The position numbers were made by a program, and so were the translations under genes. From the NCBI GenBank assembly GCA_965112735.1, contig OZ218963.1, forward strand, positions 2,294,001 to 2,358,000: 64,000 nt of DNA. Reading direction: 5' to 3'. Each line of letters opens with the position of its first letter. Position 1 is the stretch's first letter. The notes below the pieces were generated by a model. That model was not told where the DNA came from. It saw only the letters and a list, made by a program, of their open reading frames with translations, and searched no databases. Positions 10,448-19,122 of the stretch are shown in pieces. This DNA is from Phaeosaccion multiseriatum. Lineage: Eukaryota; Ochrophyta, other classes.

Positions 10448-11307
10448 GTGGTAACGGCAAGTAGTAGGGCAGTAGATACGGGAGTTAGAGAGGGTAACAA
10501 ATCACATAATGTAACACCTCATCGAGCTTGTGTATCGTCTTCCTTCAGCTTGCTAGCCACACCTCCTCCCTCCCCGAGGGGCGAGATTCACACAGTTGAC
10601 AGCGGTAGGCCCGTTGACAGCGGTAGGGGGTGGGTTGACGGTGAGGGGGTGGAGCAGAAGGCGGAGAAGGCGAAGGAGGCGGAGGAGGAGGCGGCGGTGT
10701 GGGGTGTGGTAGGGGGCATGCCGTTGTGGCGGCAGCGAGCTTGCCGTGAGCCACGCCTTCCGAACCATATGCTGCGCATCGGGCGGCGGAAGCAGCAAGC
10801 GCTCACTCTGCGCGCAACAGCTGACGCCGCACGGGCTCGGGCGGCCGCGTTCCTACGTTGTGCAGTGGGGCTCCCAGCCGCTGGGGGTGCAGTCGAGGGT
10901 GCGGCCGTTGGAGGGTTGAGGGCTGCCCCGCTCACGTTGGTGGCGGTGGAGGCGGAGGCAGAGGCGGAGGAGGTGGAGGTGGAGGAGGAGGAGGAGGAGG
11001 AGGCAGAGGAGCAGCAGGAGGAGGAGGAGGAGGAGGCGGAGGAGGAGGAGGAGGAGGCGGAGGCGGCAGCTGACGCAGTCACGGCGGAGGCACAGGAGGA
11101 GGAGGCGGAGGAGGAGGAGGAGGAGGAGGAGGAGGAGGAGGAGGAGGAGGAGGAGGAGGAGAGGAGGAGGAGGAGGAGGAGGAGGAGGAGGAGGAGGAGG
11201 AGGAGGAGGAGGAGGAGGAGGAGGAGGAGGAGGAGGAGGAGAAGGCGGATGAGGAGGAGGCGGAGGAGAAGGAGGCGGAGGAGGAGGCGGAGGAGGCAGC
11301 TGCCGCA
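10448..11307 (+). pseudogene. Gypsy-B acidic linker upstream of protease
   Basis: Open frame with non-repetitive Ala/Arg-rich sequence (10700-10940), then a poly-Glu tract coded by GGA/GAG repeats. It slips into an Arg frame at about 11160, as expected from an indel in the repeat. It continues in another frame as the protease polyprotein. Confidence 0.5.
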
Positions 11308-11500
11308 GTGACGGCGGAGGCACCGGCGGGGCAGGAGAAGGAAGAGGCTCAGAAGGCGACGGCAGAGGAAACGGAGGAGGAGGCGGAGGAGGAGGAGGAG
11401 GAGGAGGAGGAGGAGGAGGCGAAGGAGGAGGAGGAGGAGGCGGAGGAGAAGGAGGAGGCGGAGAAGGAGGAGAAGGAAGAGGCTCAGAAGGCGACGGAGG
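10973..11500 (+). repeat. (GGA)n / (GAG)n polypurine tract 1
   Basis: Two near-continuous purine blocks (about 10973-11310 and 11380-11500), pure GGA/GAG with occasional C. They encode Glu in the element's likely frame. Confidence 0.95.
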
Positions 11501-13683
11501 AGGAGCAACCAATGTCGGAGGGGCTGGAGGCGGAGGAGACGGTGGTGGATTACGGGCACGAGGCTCGACAGACTGGTGCAGCAGCCGATGCAGCAATAGC
11601 AGCAGCGCTCTTTGGGGCTGAGCTGCAGGCAGAGGTTGAGGCCGCTGCACAGGGGCCGGCATGCGGGCTGGTGGGGGCGACGGCGGAGGCACAGCGGCGG
11701 GTCTGGAGGGCCCGACAGGTGGTGGTCATGCGGCGGTGGCGTGAAGGGCATGTGTTCCGCTGCCCTGCGTCTGCGGCTGCTGACGTGCCCCGGGGGGTCA
11801 TGGCTCTGCCGCTCGGGGTTCCTCCATGGGAACAGTCTCTCCGTGACCCCAGCCTGCTTCGGGAGTGGGTGTGGGCGGCGCAGGAGTGGGTGATCAGCGA
11901 CGCACAGACAGCTACGCAAGCTGCACAGCGCTGGGCGGCAGAGTGCGCGGCCGCTCAAGCGCGGGTGCTGACGTGGGCGGCCGAAACGTTTGTGATTCCG
12001 CCGGCTGGCCGTCGCGTGCCTTCGGGGGTGGGGGTTGGGCCTTCAGCCGCGACGGCAGGGCGTTCTGCTCTGCTGGTCGACGACTGCGATGATTTCGACG
12101 CGCTGCTCGCGGAGCACGTCACCCTGCTGCCGGAGTGTAGTGGTGCTCTTCCTGCATTGTCTCCGACGGCGAAGGCGTGCCGAGCAGCTGCGCTCCTGGC
12201 ACCAGCTGCCGAATCGGTGGAGAGGGAGTGCGTCAGTGGGTGCTCTCTGAGTGCGGAACGGGAGCCCTGTGAGGTGTGCGTGCAGCGAGCGAGGGTGGAG
12301 ATGGCGGCGCTTTCAGTTACTGACGATACAGGGGCAGCGTATCTGCGGCGGGAGGCGAGGCGGAAGCAGATTGAGATGACTCTGGCGATTAAGCAGACAG
12401 GGCGTACCGGGGTGACGGTCAATCCGCGTGGGCATACGGTATCAGTGGTGCTTCAGTCTGCCCTTCAATTGCGCGAGCAGCTGTCACGGGCTCCGGTGTC
12501 GCTCACGGTGCAGGCCTTGGTGGACACCGGCGCCACTCACACGTGTGCCTCACGTGCGACCTTTGATCGTGGCGTCGCCGCAGGGGTCTTTCAGGTGCGC
12601 GATTTGGCGGAGGAACGAGTGGCAGTTCGGTACGCCACGACTCAGGCCGCTACTTCAGCCTCGCTCGGTCGGGTGTGGGTGCAAATCGCCCTCACGCCTA
12701 CGTGTCAGCCGGTGGTGGCCATGTGGGTAGTGGAGCACCTCGCCCGTCCCTTGATATTAGGCCAAGACGTGCTCACAATGGTGGGGGCGGTTACTGACCA
12801 CAAGGTTCATCAGCTGTACGTGCATCCAACGGAGGCGAGTTCCTCGTCGTCGGAGCCGCGGTCGGAGGTTGACGACACCATCGCCGTGGCCGCTGTCAGC
12901 TCGGGGGAGTGTCAGGTGCTGGCGACTGAGGCACTACGACTCGCCCCGGGCGGCAAGGCCGCGCTCGTGCTGGAGGTGGACGGGGGCGTCGCAGGCGGAC
13001 GTCTCAGTGTGGAGTTGGGTGCCCGCGGGCCGTTGCAGGCGCAGCAGGAGGCATTGTGGTGGCTGAATCACGAGCAAGTCCTGGTGAGTCGTGCGGCGTG
13101 CGTGGTCGGTGCCACGCAGCAGTGGAGCATCGGTATACACAATCAGCATAATGAGACGATCGTCGTGGTCCCTGGGCAGGCTGTGGGCGTGGGCACGTAT
13201 CTGCTGGCGGAGGAGGATCGGCGAGCAGCGGTGGAGGTGGCGTTATGTGAGCCGGCGCCTCTTGGTGCGCAGTGCACGCCGCTAGGGGCCCTTCGTCCGC
13301 TCCCGCGTCGATGGGCACGCTGGGGTGCGTCTCGTGGTGTGGTCGGTGGCGAGGAGCGTGGTGGTGGTGTCGGTGGCGGACGTGCAGCAGCAGCCGGAGG
13401 AGGAGGAGGAGGAGATGGCGGAGGAGGCGGAGGAGGAGGCGGAGGAGGCGGAGGAGGAGTAGGAGGAGGCTCAGAAGGCGAAGGAGGAGGAGGAGGAGGA
13501 GGAGATGGCGGAGGCGGCGAAGGTGGAGGAGGAGGACGTGCAGCAGCAGCCGGAGGAGGAGGAGGAGGAGATGGCGGAGGAGGCGGAGGAGGAGGCGGAG
13601 GAGGCGGAGGAGGAGTAGGAGGAGGCTCAGAAGGCGAAGGAGGCGGAGGAGGAGGAGGAGATGGCGGAGGCGGCGAAGGTTGA
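11308..13683 (+). CDS. Gypsy-B protease polyprotein segment
   Basis: About 790 residues. After a Glu-rich start it has a long non-repetitive region of no known family (11510-12480), then a retropepsin-like protease: QALVDTGATHTCAS with catalytic DTGA at 12523-12534, a flap region, and PLILGQDVLTMVGAV, which matches the 'hhLG.D.L' signature. From about 13380 it enters GGA repeats and ends at TGA 13681-13683. The frame re-opens immediately, so that stop may be a slippage artefact of the repeat. Such proteases cleave Gag-Pol in virus-like particles. Confidence 0.75.
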   Translation: MTAEAPAGQEKEEAQKATAEETEEEAEEEEEEEEEEEAKEEEEEAEEKEEAEKEEKEEAQKATEEEQPMSEGLEAEETVVDYGHEARQTGAAADAAIAAALFGAELQAEVEAAAQGPACGLVGATAEAQRRVWRARQVVVMRRWREGHVFRCPASAAADVPRGVMALPLGVPPWEQSLRDPSLLREWVWAAQEWVISDAQTATQAAQRWAAECAAAQARVLTWAAETFVIPPAGRRVPSGVGVGPSAATAGRSALLVDDCDDFDALLAEHVTLLPECSGALPALSPTAKACRAAALLAPAAESVERECVSGCSLSAEREPCEVCVQRARVEMAALSVTDDTGAAYLRREARRKQIEMTLAIKQTGRTGVTVNPRGHTVSVVLQSALQLREQLSRAPVSLTVQALVDTGATHTCASRATFDRGVAAGVFQVRDLAEERVAVRYATTQAATSASLGRVWVQIALTPTCQPVVAMWVVEHLARPLILGQDVLTMVGAVTDHKVHQLYVHPTEASSSSSEPRSEVDDTIAVAAVSSGECQVLATEALRLAPGGKAALVLEVDGGVAGGRLSVELGARGPLQAQQEALWWLNHEQVLVSRAACVVGATQQWSIGIHNQHNETIVVVPGQAVGVGTYLLAEEDRRAAVEVALCEPAPLGAQCTPLGALRPLPRRWARWGASRGVVGGEERGGGVGGGRAAAAGGGGGGDGGGGGGGGGGGGGGVGGGSEGEGGGGGGGDGGGGEGGGGGRAAAAGGGGGGDGGGGGGGGGGGGGGVGGGSEGEGGGGGGGDGGGGEG

Positions 13684-13700
13684 GGAGGAGGAGGAGGCAA
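13390..13700 (+). repeat. GGA tract 2, two tandem 150-bp copies
   Basis: A purine block of about 150 bp (13384-13533) that starts CGTGCAGCAGCAGCCGG and ends with GGCGAAGGT is repeated almost exactly at 13534-13681. It is mostly GGA with short CTCAGAAGGCG spacers. Confidence 0.85.
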
Positions 13701-13734
13701 CGACGGAGCGCCCCGACAGGCGTGGCTCGAGGCT

Positions 13735-14839
13735 GTGGCTTTGCGTGAGCGCTGGGGACGCGAGACAGTGGCCTCCGATCTGGTCGATGGGCCTGAGGAT
13801 GTTTTCCGCCCTGTGCCGCTGGGGCCCGTGGCTCTGGGAGCCGTCCGCGCTCCGGTCGTGCAGGCAGTGCGGCCCGTGACGAGGGAGTCGGGCAAACACA
13901 GGCCCTGCAGGCCTGCTCGGCTGGGGCTCGGTCGGCGTCTACGGGTGGCGAGGCGGCACGTCTCACTCTCAGTGGAGGGGCCTTTTACTGCTGGTCCTAG
14001 CATCTTGGCTCGACACGCACGGGCTGTAGCGGCCGCAGCAGCAGCTGGCGGCGGCGGCGGAGGCGCAGCAGTCGCAGGAGGAGGTGACGGAGGAGGAGGG
14101 GGAGGAGCAGCAGGAGGAGGAGACGGAGGAGGAGGAGGAGGAGGAGGAGGAGGAAGGGGAGGAGGAGGAGGAGGAGGAGGCGGAGGAGCAGCAGGAGGAG
14201 GAGCACCTTCCCTGTGCGTGTCTGAGGCCGGTGTGGCAGCGGTGGACGGGGGGCCCTCAATTGGCGACGCTGGACCTGGCGGAGGAGGAGGCGATGGAGG
14301 AGGAGCCAGCGGAGACGCAGGAGGAGGCGGGGGAGGAGGAGGAGGAGGAGGAGGAGGAGGGGGAGGAGGAGGAGGCGGAGGAGGAGGAGGAGGAGGAGGA
14401 GGAGACGCAGGAGGAGGGGCACCTTCCCTGTGCGTGTCTGAGGTCGGTGTGGCAGCGGTGGAAGGGGGGCCCTCAATTGGCGACGCTGTGACTGGGGAGG
14501 TGGAGGTGGTGCCGACCACGGAGTCTCCCCAGGCCGCCCTGCATGCATTGCAGGATGACGTGACGGCTGGGCAGCAGGTTGAGATGACTCAGGGCTGTCT
14601 GCAGGGCCCGACCTGGACTATCGACGAGCATGGTGCCTTGACGTTGGGCGGCACGGGTGAGGGACGGCAGGCGGGCACACGGGAGGCCGCTCACAGCTTG
14701 ATCGTGCGTGAGTGGGCGCCTCGCCTCGCAGCGAGTGGGCAGGCGCGGCTCCGTACGTGTTTGGCGGCTGCGGAGGTGGGTGCAGTTACGGCTCTCCTGC
14801 TCCTCCGCCCACACGTGCAGCAGACGCAAGGGGGCCTGG
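13735..14839 (+). CDS. Gypsy-B Pol linker between protease and RT
   Basis: Same frame as the protease ORF. Non-repetitive blocks (13735-14030 and 14490-14839) flank Gly-coding GGA tracts. It includes EVEVVPTTESPQAALHALQD and a helical end TCLAAAEVGAVTALLLL, no family recognised. It is cut at 14839 by Copia-1, after which Gypsy-B resumes at 24176. Confidence 0.5.
14070..14425 (+). repeat. GGA tract 3 with duplicated unique segment
   Basis: Purine blocks at 14080-14205 and 14280-14415. Each is followed by the same roughly 65-bp unique segment (14206-14272 and 14415-14487, starting CACCTTCCCTGTGCGTG), so the unit is duplicated. Confidence 0.85.
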
Positions 14840-15025
14840 TGTTGCGATATCTCCTCTACGATGACAGGGACAAGCTAGAGTAGTGTCAACTCGTGTATTA
14901 ATAATACCTACTGAGAGATGCGTTCAAGGAAGTGATGGCCGTGGCCATACATGAATATCGATATCCACATCGATATTGTACGTCGATATAGTGCTCAGTC
15001 ACAACTGGCGATGCTCATCACAACA
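14840..15025 (-). repeat. Copia-1 3' LTR
   Basis: 186 bp with TGTTG/CAACA tips. Contains clustered ATCGATAT/CGATATT motifs shared with other Copia LTRs here. Reads identical to 23985-24170. Confidence 0.95.
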
Positions 15026-15161
15026 CCCTCCTATGACTGAATCACTATCTCTCTTGATAGCTGACACTCTACTACAAACACAATGAGGAAACACCTGACT
15101 TGCCCTAAAACCCCCCGAGACAAAGTCCTGAAAACCTCATACTAAAACTACTGAACTAAAA
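15026..15161 (-). other. Copia-1 3' non-coding end
   Basis: Between the RNase H stop and the 3' LTR. On the minus strand it ends in the purine-rich ATAGGAGGG that abuts the LTR, a polypurine tract candidate. Confidence 0.5.
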
Positions 15162-15664
15162 CTAGTCCCCCCCTTTCCTGTCTCCCTTCTTGAGCATCTG
15201 CCCCGCCAGACCGCTGTGTACCTGAGGTGCCAATGCCTTGGTCATGATGTCCCCAAGCTGGTCCTTTGTGCTGATGTACTGAAACCGAACGTGTCCCTTG
15301 TCCACGTGGTACTGCAGGAAATGATAACGAATGTCGATGTGACGTACGCGCTTGGTGCCCGCGTTGCCATTTGCCATCTGAATGCACCCTTGATTGTCCT
15401 CGTGCACAATCGACTCCGTCATGTTGGCTCCTGGAAACAGAAACTCCAGAATCCCTCTGTAAAACAGCAACTCCTTCACGTCATCTGCCCAGCTCGAGTC
15501 TGTACAGATCTTGCTCGCACCGAACCCTCGTGCCACGCTGACCCCTTCCGTACTTCTCTGTGGGTAGCGCATCCCAGTCCGTCTCATGTGCGCCTCTGTC
15601 ACCCTCACTGGTTGTCTCATACGTCCAATAACGACTGGCCTGCATAGTCTCCAGGTTCTGCTCT
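15162..15664 (-). pseudogene. Copia-1 RNase H remnant
   Basis: Minus-strand Copia RNase H C-terminus: KELLFYRGILEFLFPG, HEDNQGCIQMANGN, RHIDIRYHFLQYHVDKG and STKDQLGDIMTKALAP. Upstream it is fused to linker sequence (ASRYWTYETTSEGDRGA) with no RT between, so a deletion removed the RT and most of RNase H. Confidence 0.8.
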
Positions 15665-15669
15665 GCCTT

Positions 15670-16086
15670 TGTTACGATATAAGGCATCCCAATATGCCTT
15701 CAGTATTATCCAAACGGGGCGTTTGGATAATACTGAAGGCATATTGGGATGCCTTATATCGTAACAAAAGAGGGGTTCGAGTCCTACCTGAGGAAAGAGG
15801 AAAAAATAATATGATGTTACCCGAGGGGGGTTCCCAAGGAGATACCAGAGGGTCGTACCCTGTTGAAAAAAGCACGTGAAAACTGGTGGGATAAACAAAG
15901 GGACAGTATTTAGGGACGAACGTGTCGGTAGCGCCAACCCCCCGGTGCGAAGGTGTAGGGCTCAAGGAACCCACCTTTTGTTACGATATAAGGCATCCCA
16001 ATATGCCTTCAGTATTATCCAAACCAATTTTTATTAATTGGTTTGGATAATACTGAAGGCATATTGGGATGCCTTATATCGTAACA
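15670..16086. mobile_element. Composite foldback element with palindromic terminal repeats (family P2)
   Basis: Two direct copies of a hairpin (15670-15766 and 15979-16086) flank 212 bp. Each hairpin is a near-perfect inverted repeat with arms of about 46 bp, starting TGTTACGATATAAGG and ending CGTAACA. Loops differ (GGGGC against a longer AT-rich loop). TSD is GCCTT (15665-15669 and 16087-16091). The inner region has GGTTCGAGTCC, a perfect pol III B-box/T-loop match, about 9 bp after the first hairpin. TG...CA ends and the 5-bp TSD imply LTR-type integration. No coding sequence. Confidence 0.8.
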
Positions 16087-16091
16087 GCCTT

Positions 16092-17956
16092 GCTGTGATC
16101 TGGCTGCTCTGCTCTTGCTGCTCCGTTCTGCCTTGCTCTGATATGGCTGCTCTGCTCTGCCTTGCTCTGCTCTGGCTGTTCTTCTCTTGCTGCTCTGCCC
16201 TGCCTCGCTCTGCTCTGGCTTGCTCTGCTATGCCGCACTTCCTGCTGCTGCTCGGCTGTTGGACGCCTCTGTGTCTCTGCTGTCTCTGCCTGCTGCCGCT
16301 TCCGCTGTGCGACTGGCTCTGCCTGTCTGTTGTCTTTGCCCCTTTCGGGAGTGGGCCCGTCCCTGCACGACGCTGCATATACTCTCCCGCCCGGCAGCGG
16401 AATGTCCGATGCTGCCTGTGCCTCGAGTCTCATAGACTTTCTCGTTGGTGCCACTGCCTCTCCGTGCAGGTCTGCTTTCCCTACTTCTGTCGGCTTTTCT
16501 TCCTGTGCTGCCTGCTGCTGTTTGCGCTGCTGTTCGCGATGCTGTTCGCGCTGCTCCACCAGTTGCTCCGTGTTTTCTCTGACTCCCTCTCTCTCTGTGG
16601 GACTCACGTCAGTCCCCACAAGCCCGCGGCTTGCTCCTACCCCTACCAAGTTCTCTACTCCTGGGTATATCTGGATGGCCTCCAACTCTGCCATCGACTC
16701 TGTTTTCCCCGGCTCTCGCTGCCGTGGCTCAGCCTGTTTCGGCTCTGGTTGCTGCTCTGCCTCTCCCGGCTCTGCACGCTCTGGTTGCTGCTCTACCGCT
16801 CCCGGCTCTGCACGCTCTGGTTGTTGCTCTACCGCTCCCGGCTTTGCACGCTCTGGTTGCTGCTCTGCCGCTCCCGGCTCTGCACGCTCTGGTTGTTGCT
16901 CTGCCGCTCCCGGCTTTGCACGCTCTGGTTGTTGCTGTTCCTCGGGCCGGTCTACTGACGAACCTTCTCCGTGGCTCCCGCTGTCACCACTTCCCCCCTC
17001 CGCACTGCTTCTACTTCGTCCCCAGGGTTGGCTCTCATCCTCCCTGTCTTCTCCCTCTTGCGACTGGTTTGACACCGATACTTCCGGTGCCATTGCCACC
17101 CCCTCCGGCCTGCTGCTGCTGCGTCCCCAGGGTGGGTCTTCTTCCTTCCGCGTGATCTGACTTCCCGCATTTTGCTCATCGTCCCCCCCACCCCCTGTAT
17201 CACCAGGTGGGGCATTTCGTGCTGGCGCCGCTGCACTGACCTTCCTGACGCTGTATCTTGGGGATGGTGCTTGTGCACCGCCCCCCCCTACTCTGTAGTA
17301 GTCTGAGGGTTCACTGATAGACTCTGCACCAGTGTTCCACTCTCTCCGCGGGATCTGACTTCCCGCATTTTTTCTCATCCCCCCTTCCCCGGTGTCGCCG
17401 GGTGGGGTGCGGGGGACTGGTGCCGCTGCACCTGTCCCTCCTCTGCCCGAGCTGCTACTGCCACCTCTGCGGCTGCTGCTCGAGTTTACTCTGGCCTTTG
17501 TGGCCCCCAACACTGTTCCTCCTCCCGAGGTCTTGCTGGCCGACGCTGCCGCGGTCTTATTTCCCCCGCGCAGTGCCCTAAGTGCTTTCGTCTCGCTGTT
17601 CTCTGGCGTTGACGTTAGCTCCAACACCTGTTGTGCTGGCCTCCCCCCACTGGGAGCTTCTGTTCCTCCTCTCGAGGAAATGGTGACCGGCTCTGCGGCG
17701 GTATCTCTCCCCGCTTCCGTGGCCCCCGTCCCTACGATGTGATCCGTGACCGCTCGCATAAATCGCAAGAGAGGCATCACTCCCTCCGATTCTAACTTCT
17801 TGTCGAACTCGTTATTCTTCGGCTTGAACGTGAGTTCTAACAGCTGCTGTGCTGTACCCCCCCCCTGCTGGGGGTCGCTACTCCTCCTGCTGAGGAAATA
17901 GTGACTGGTGTTGCGGCCGCTGCCGTGGGCACTCCTTGCTGTGGGATTTTGGCAAA
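16092..17956 (-). pseudogene. Copia-1 Gag and repetitive Pol linker (deletion fusion)
   Basis: Minus-strand frame in which a Gag segment (MPLLRFMRAVTDHI, also present in Copia-5 Gag) runs into a Ser/Gly/Pro-rich linker. The linker has five or more tandem copies of EQQPERAEPGA, then PGGRVYAASCRDGPTPERG. The same linker block occurs in Copia-2. Protease and integrase between Gag and linker are missing. The chromovirus separates this part from the Gag start at 23868. Confidence 0.7.
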
Positions 17957-18192
17957 TGTGCTATTGTCCTATACAGTGTTGGTCATACATTCAGGGGTCA
18001 CAGAAATATGAGTGTAACCTTCATGGACACCCCTGACCCAGGGGGGATAGATAGAAAGCGTGTGGAGAGCACTCTTTTTCTTGCAAGCTCTAAGTGAGTA
18101 GTAAAGACTTAATACGGACACCGACGCCCCACCAGAGGCGCGGCGAATACTTGGTCCAAACCCCTTAAGCTTTTCTACGTCAGCTTAGCACA
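17957..18192 (+). repeat. Chromovirus 5' LTR
   Basis: 236 bp, identical by eye to 23500-23735. The palindrome GAACTAGTTC (18193-18202) abuts its 3' end. Confidence 0.95.
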
Positions 18193-18318
18193 GAACTAGT
18201 TCTCGCATAAAGAGTTGCGAAAGAAGAATAACAGCAGTTGCAGGAGTTCTGAGGAGACGTCCAACGAGACTTCAGCAGCGACAGACATCAGTGCAGTCTT
18301 CTAGGGGAACCTAGGAGG

Positions 18319-19122
18319 ATGGTTACGCCTTCAGAGCAGGATAAGTATGACACCAGCGATTGGAGAGGAGATTGGCCGATTCTTAAAGGGCAGAAGACTC
18401 CGATCAGAGTGAACACCTTTGTGTATGGCTATGAGAGGTGCGCAGAGAGAATGAGACTCGCTAGACAGCAAGCTCGCATTCCCGACATGGCTACTTTGTT
18501 GGACCCTGTTCTGAGAACGCAAGCCAGCGTTGAGTTAAAGGTACAGGTAACAGAGCTGAACACTGAGAACGTGAAGAAATGGCTCAAGGATTGGTTGAAG
18601 GAACATTCTGAGAGCGACGTGCAAGGAGAGACACTTGCATCTATTGCCGACGAGATCACGATAGAATGTGCGAATCGTGAGAACGCCGGAGCGCTGAAGG
18701 AGGCTTTAATATATGCCCACACGGAGTTTTTGGGTATGATCAAGAACAGCTCCTTCAGCACCCTCTTGCAGACAGAGGATGGCACTGCAGACAATTGGTG
18801 GCTGCCCAAAGATAAGGCGGCTACGAAGTCCATCAGGTTTGCTTTCAACAGTGTCTTGGTCCGATTTGATTCCAATATGGTGAAGCTCATTAAAGATGCC
18901 GAGAGACAGTGGCAGAGCTCGATTGATTGGGACAAGAACTACAAGCAATGGTTTGAACTCGTAGTGGATATCCACATGGGGTGGGCTAATGCTCGAGCTG
19001 CTGCCGCGCGAGCGAATCTCACGGCGGAACAGGCCTTGCCCAACTTGAAGAAGACGGGAGGAGGCGGCTCTGCTAATTCTGGAAAGGGGGGAGAGCCCGC
19101 CTGGAAGAAGAAGAAGCAGTAG
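18319..19122 (+). CDS. Chromovirus Gag
   Basis: 267 residues, starting MVTPSEQDKYDTSDWRGDW. Helical capsid-like body, then a Gly/Lys-rich basic tail (GGGGSANSGKGGEPAWKKKK). It ends at TAG (19120-19122) in the context AAG CAG TAG CAG GCG. The zinc knuckle lies past the stop in the same frame (CLSCGLAHTLRKC, CX2CX3HX4C, 19243-19281), which argues that readthrough is needed to make nucleocapsid and Pol. Gag forms the particle. Confidence 0.85.
   Translation: MVTPSEQDKYDTSDWRGDWPILKGQKTPIRVNTFVYGYERCAERMRLARQQARIPDMATLLDPVLRTQASVELKVQVTELNTENVKKWLKDWLKEHSESDVQGETLASIADEITIECANRENAGALKEALIYAHTEFLGMIKNSSFSTLLQTEDGTADNWWLPKDKAATKSIRFAFNSVLVRFDSNMVKLIKDAERQWQSSIDWDKNYKQWFELVVDIHMGWANARAAAARANLTAEQALPNLKKTGGGGSANSGKGGEPAWKKKKQ

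Noticed and set aside
10588-11958. Long minus-strand frame rich in Leu, Ser and Pro
   Set aside because: It is the antisense of the GGA tracts and protease ORF; its openness comes from the repeat.
13143-14519. Minus-strand proline-rich frame of about 450 codons
   Set aside because: Antisense of GGA tracts 2 and 3; no domain, and the plus frame carries protease motifs.
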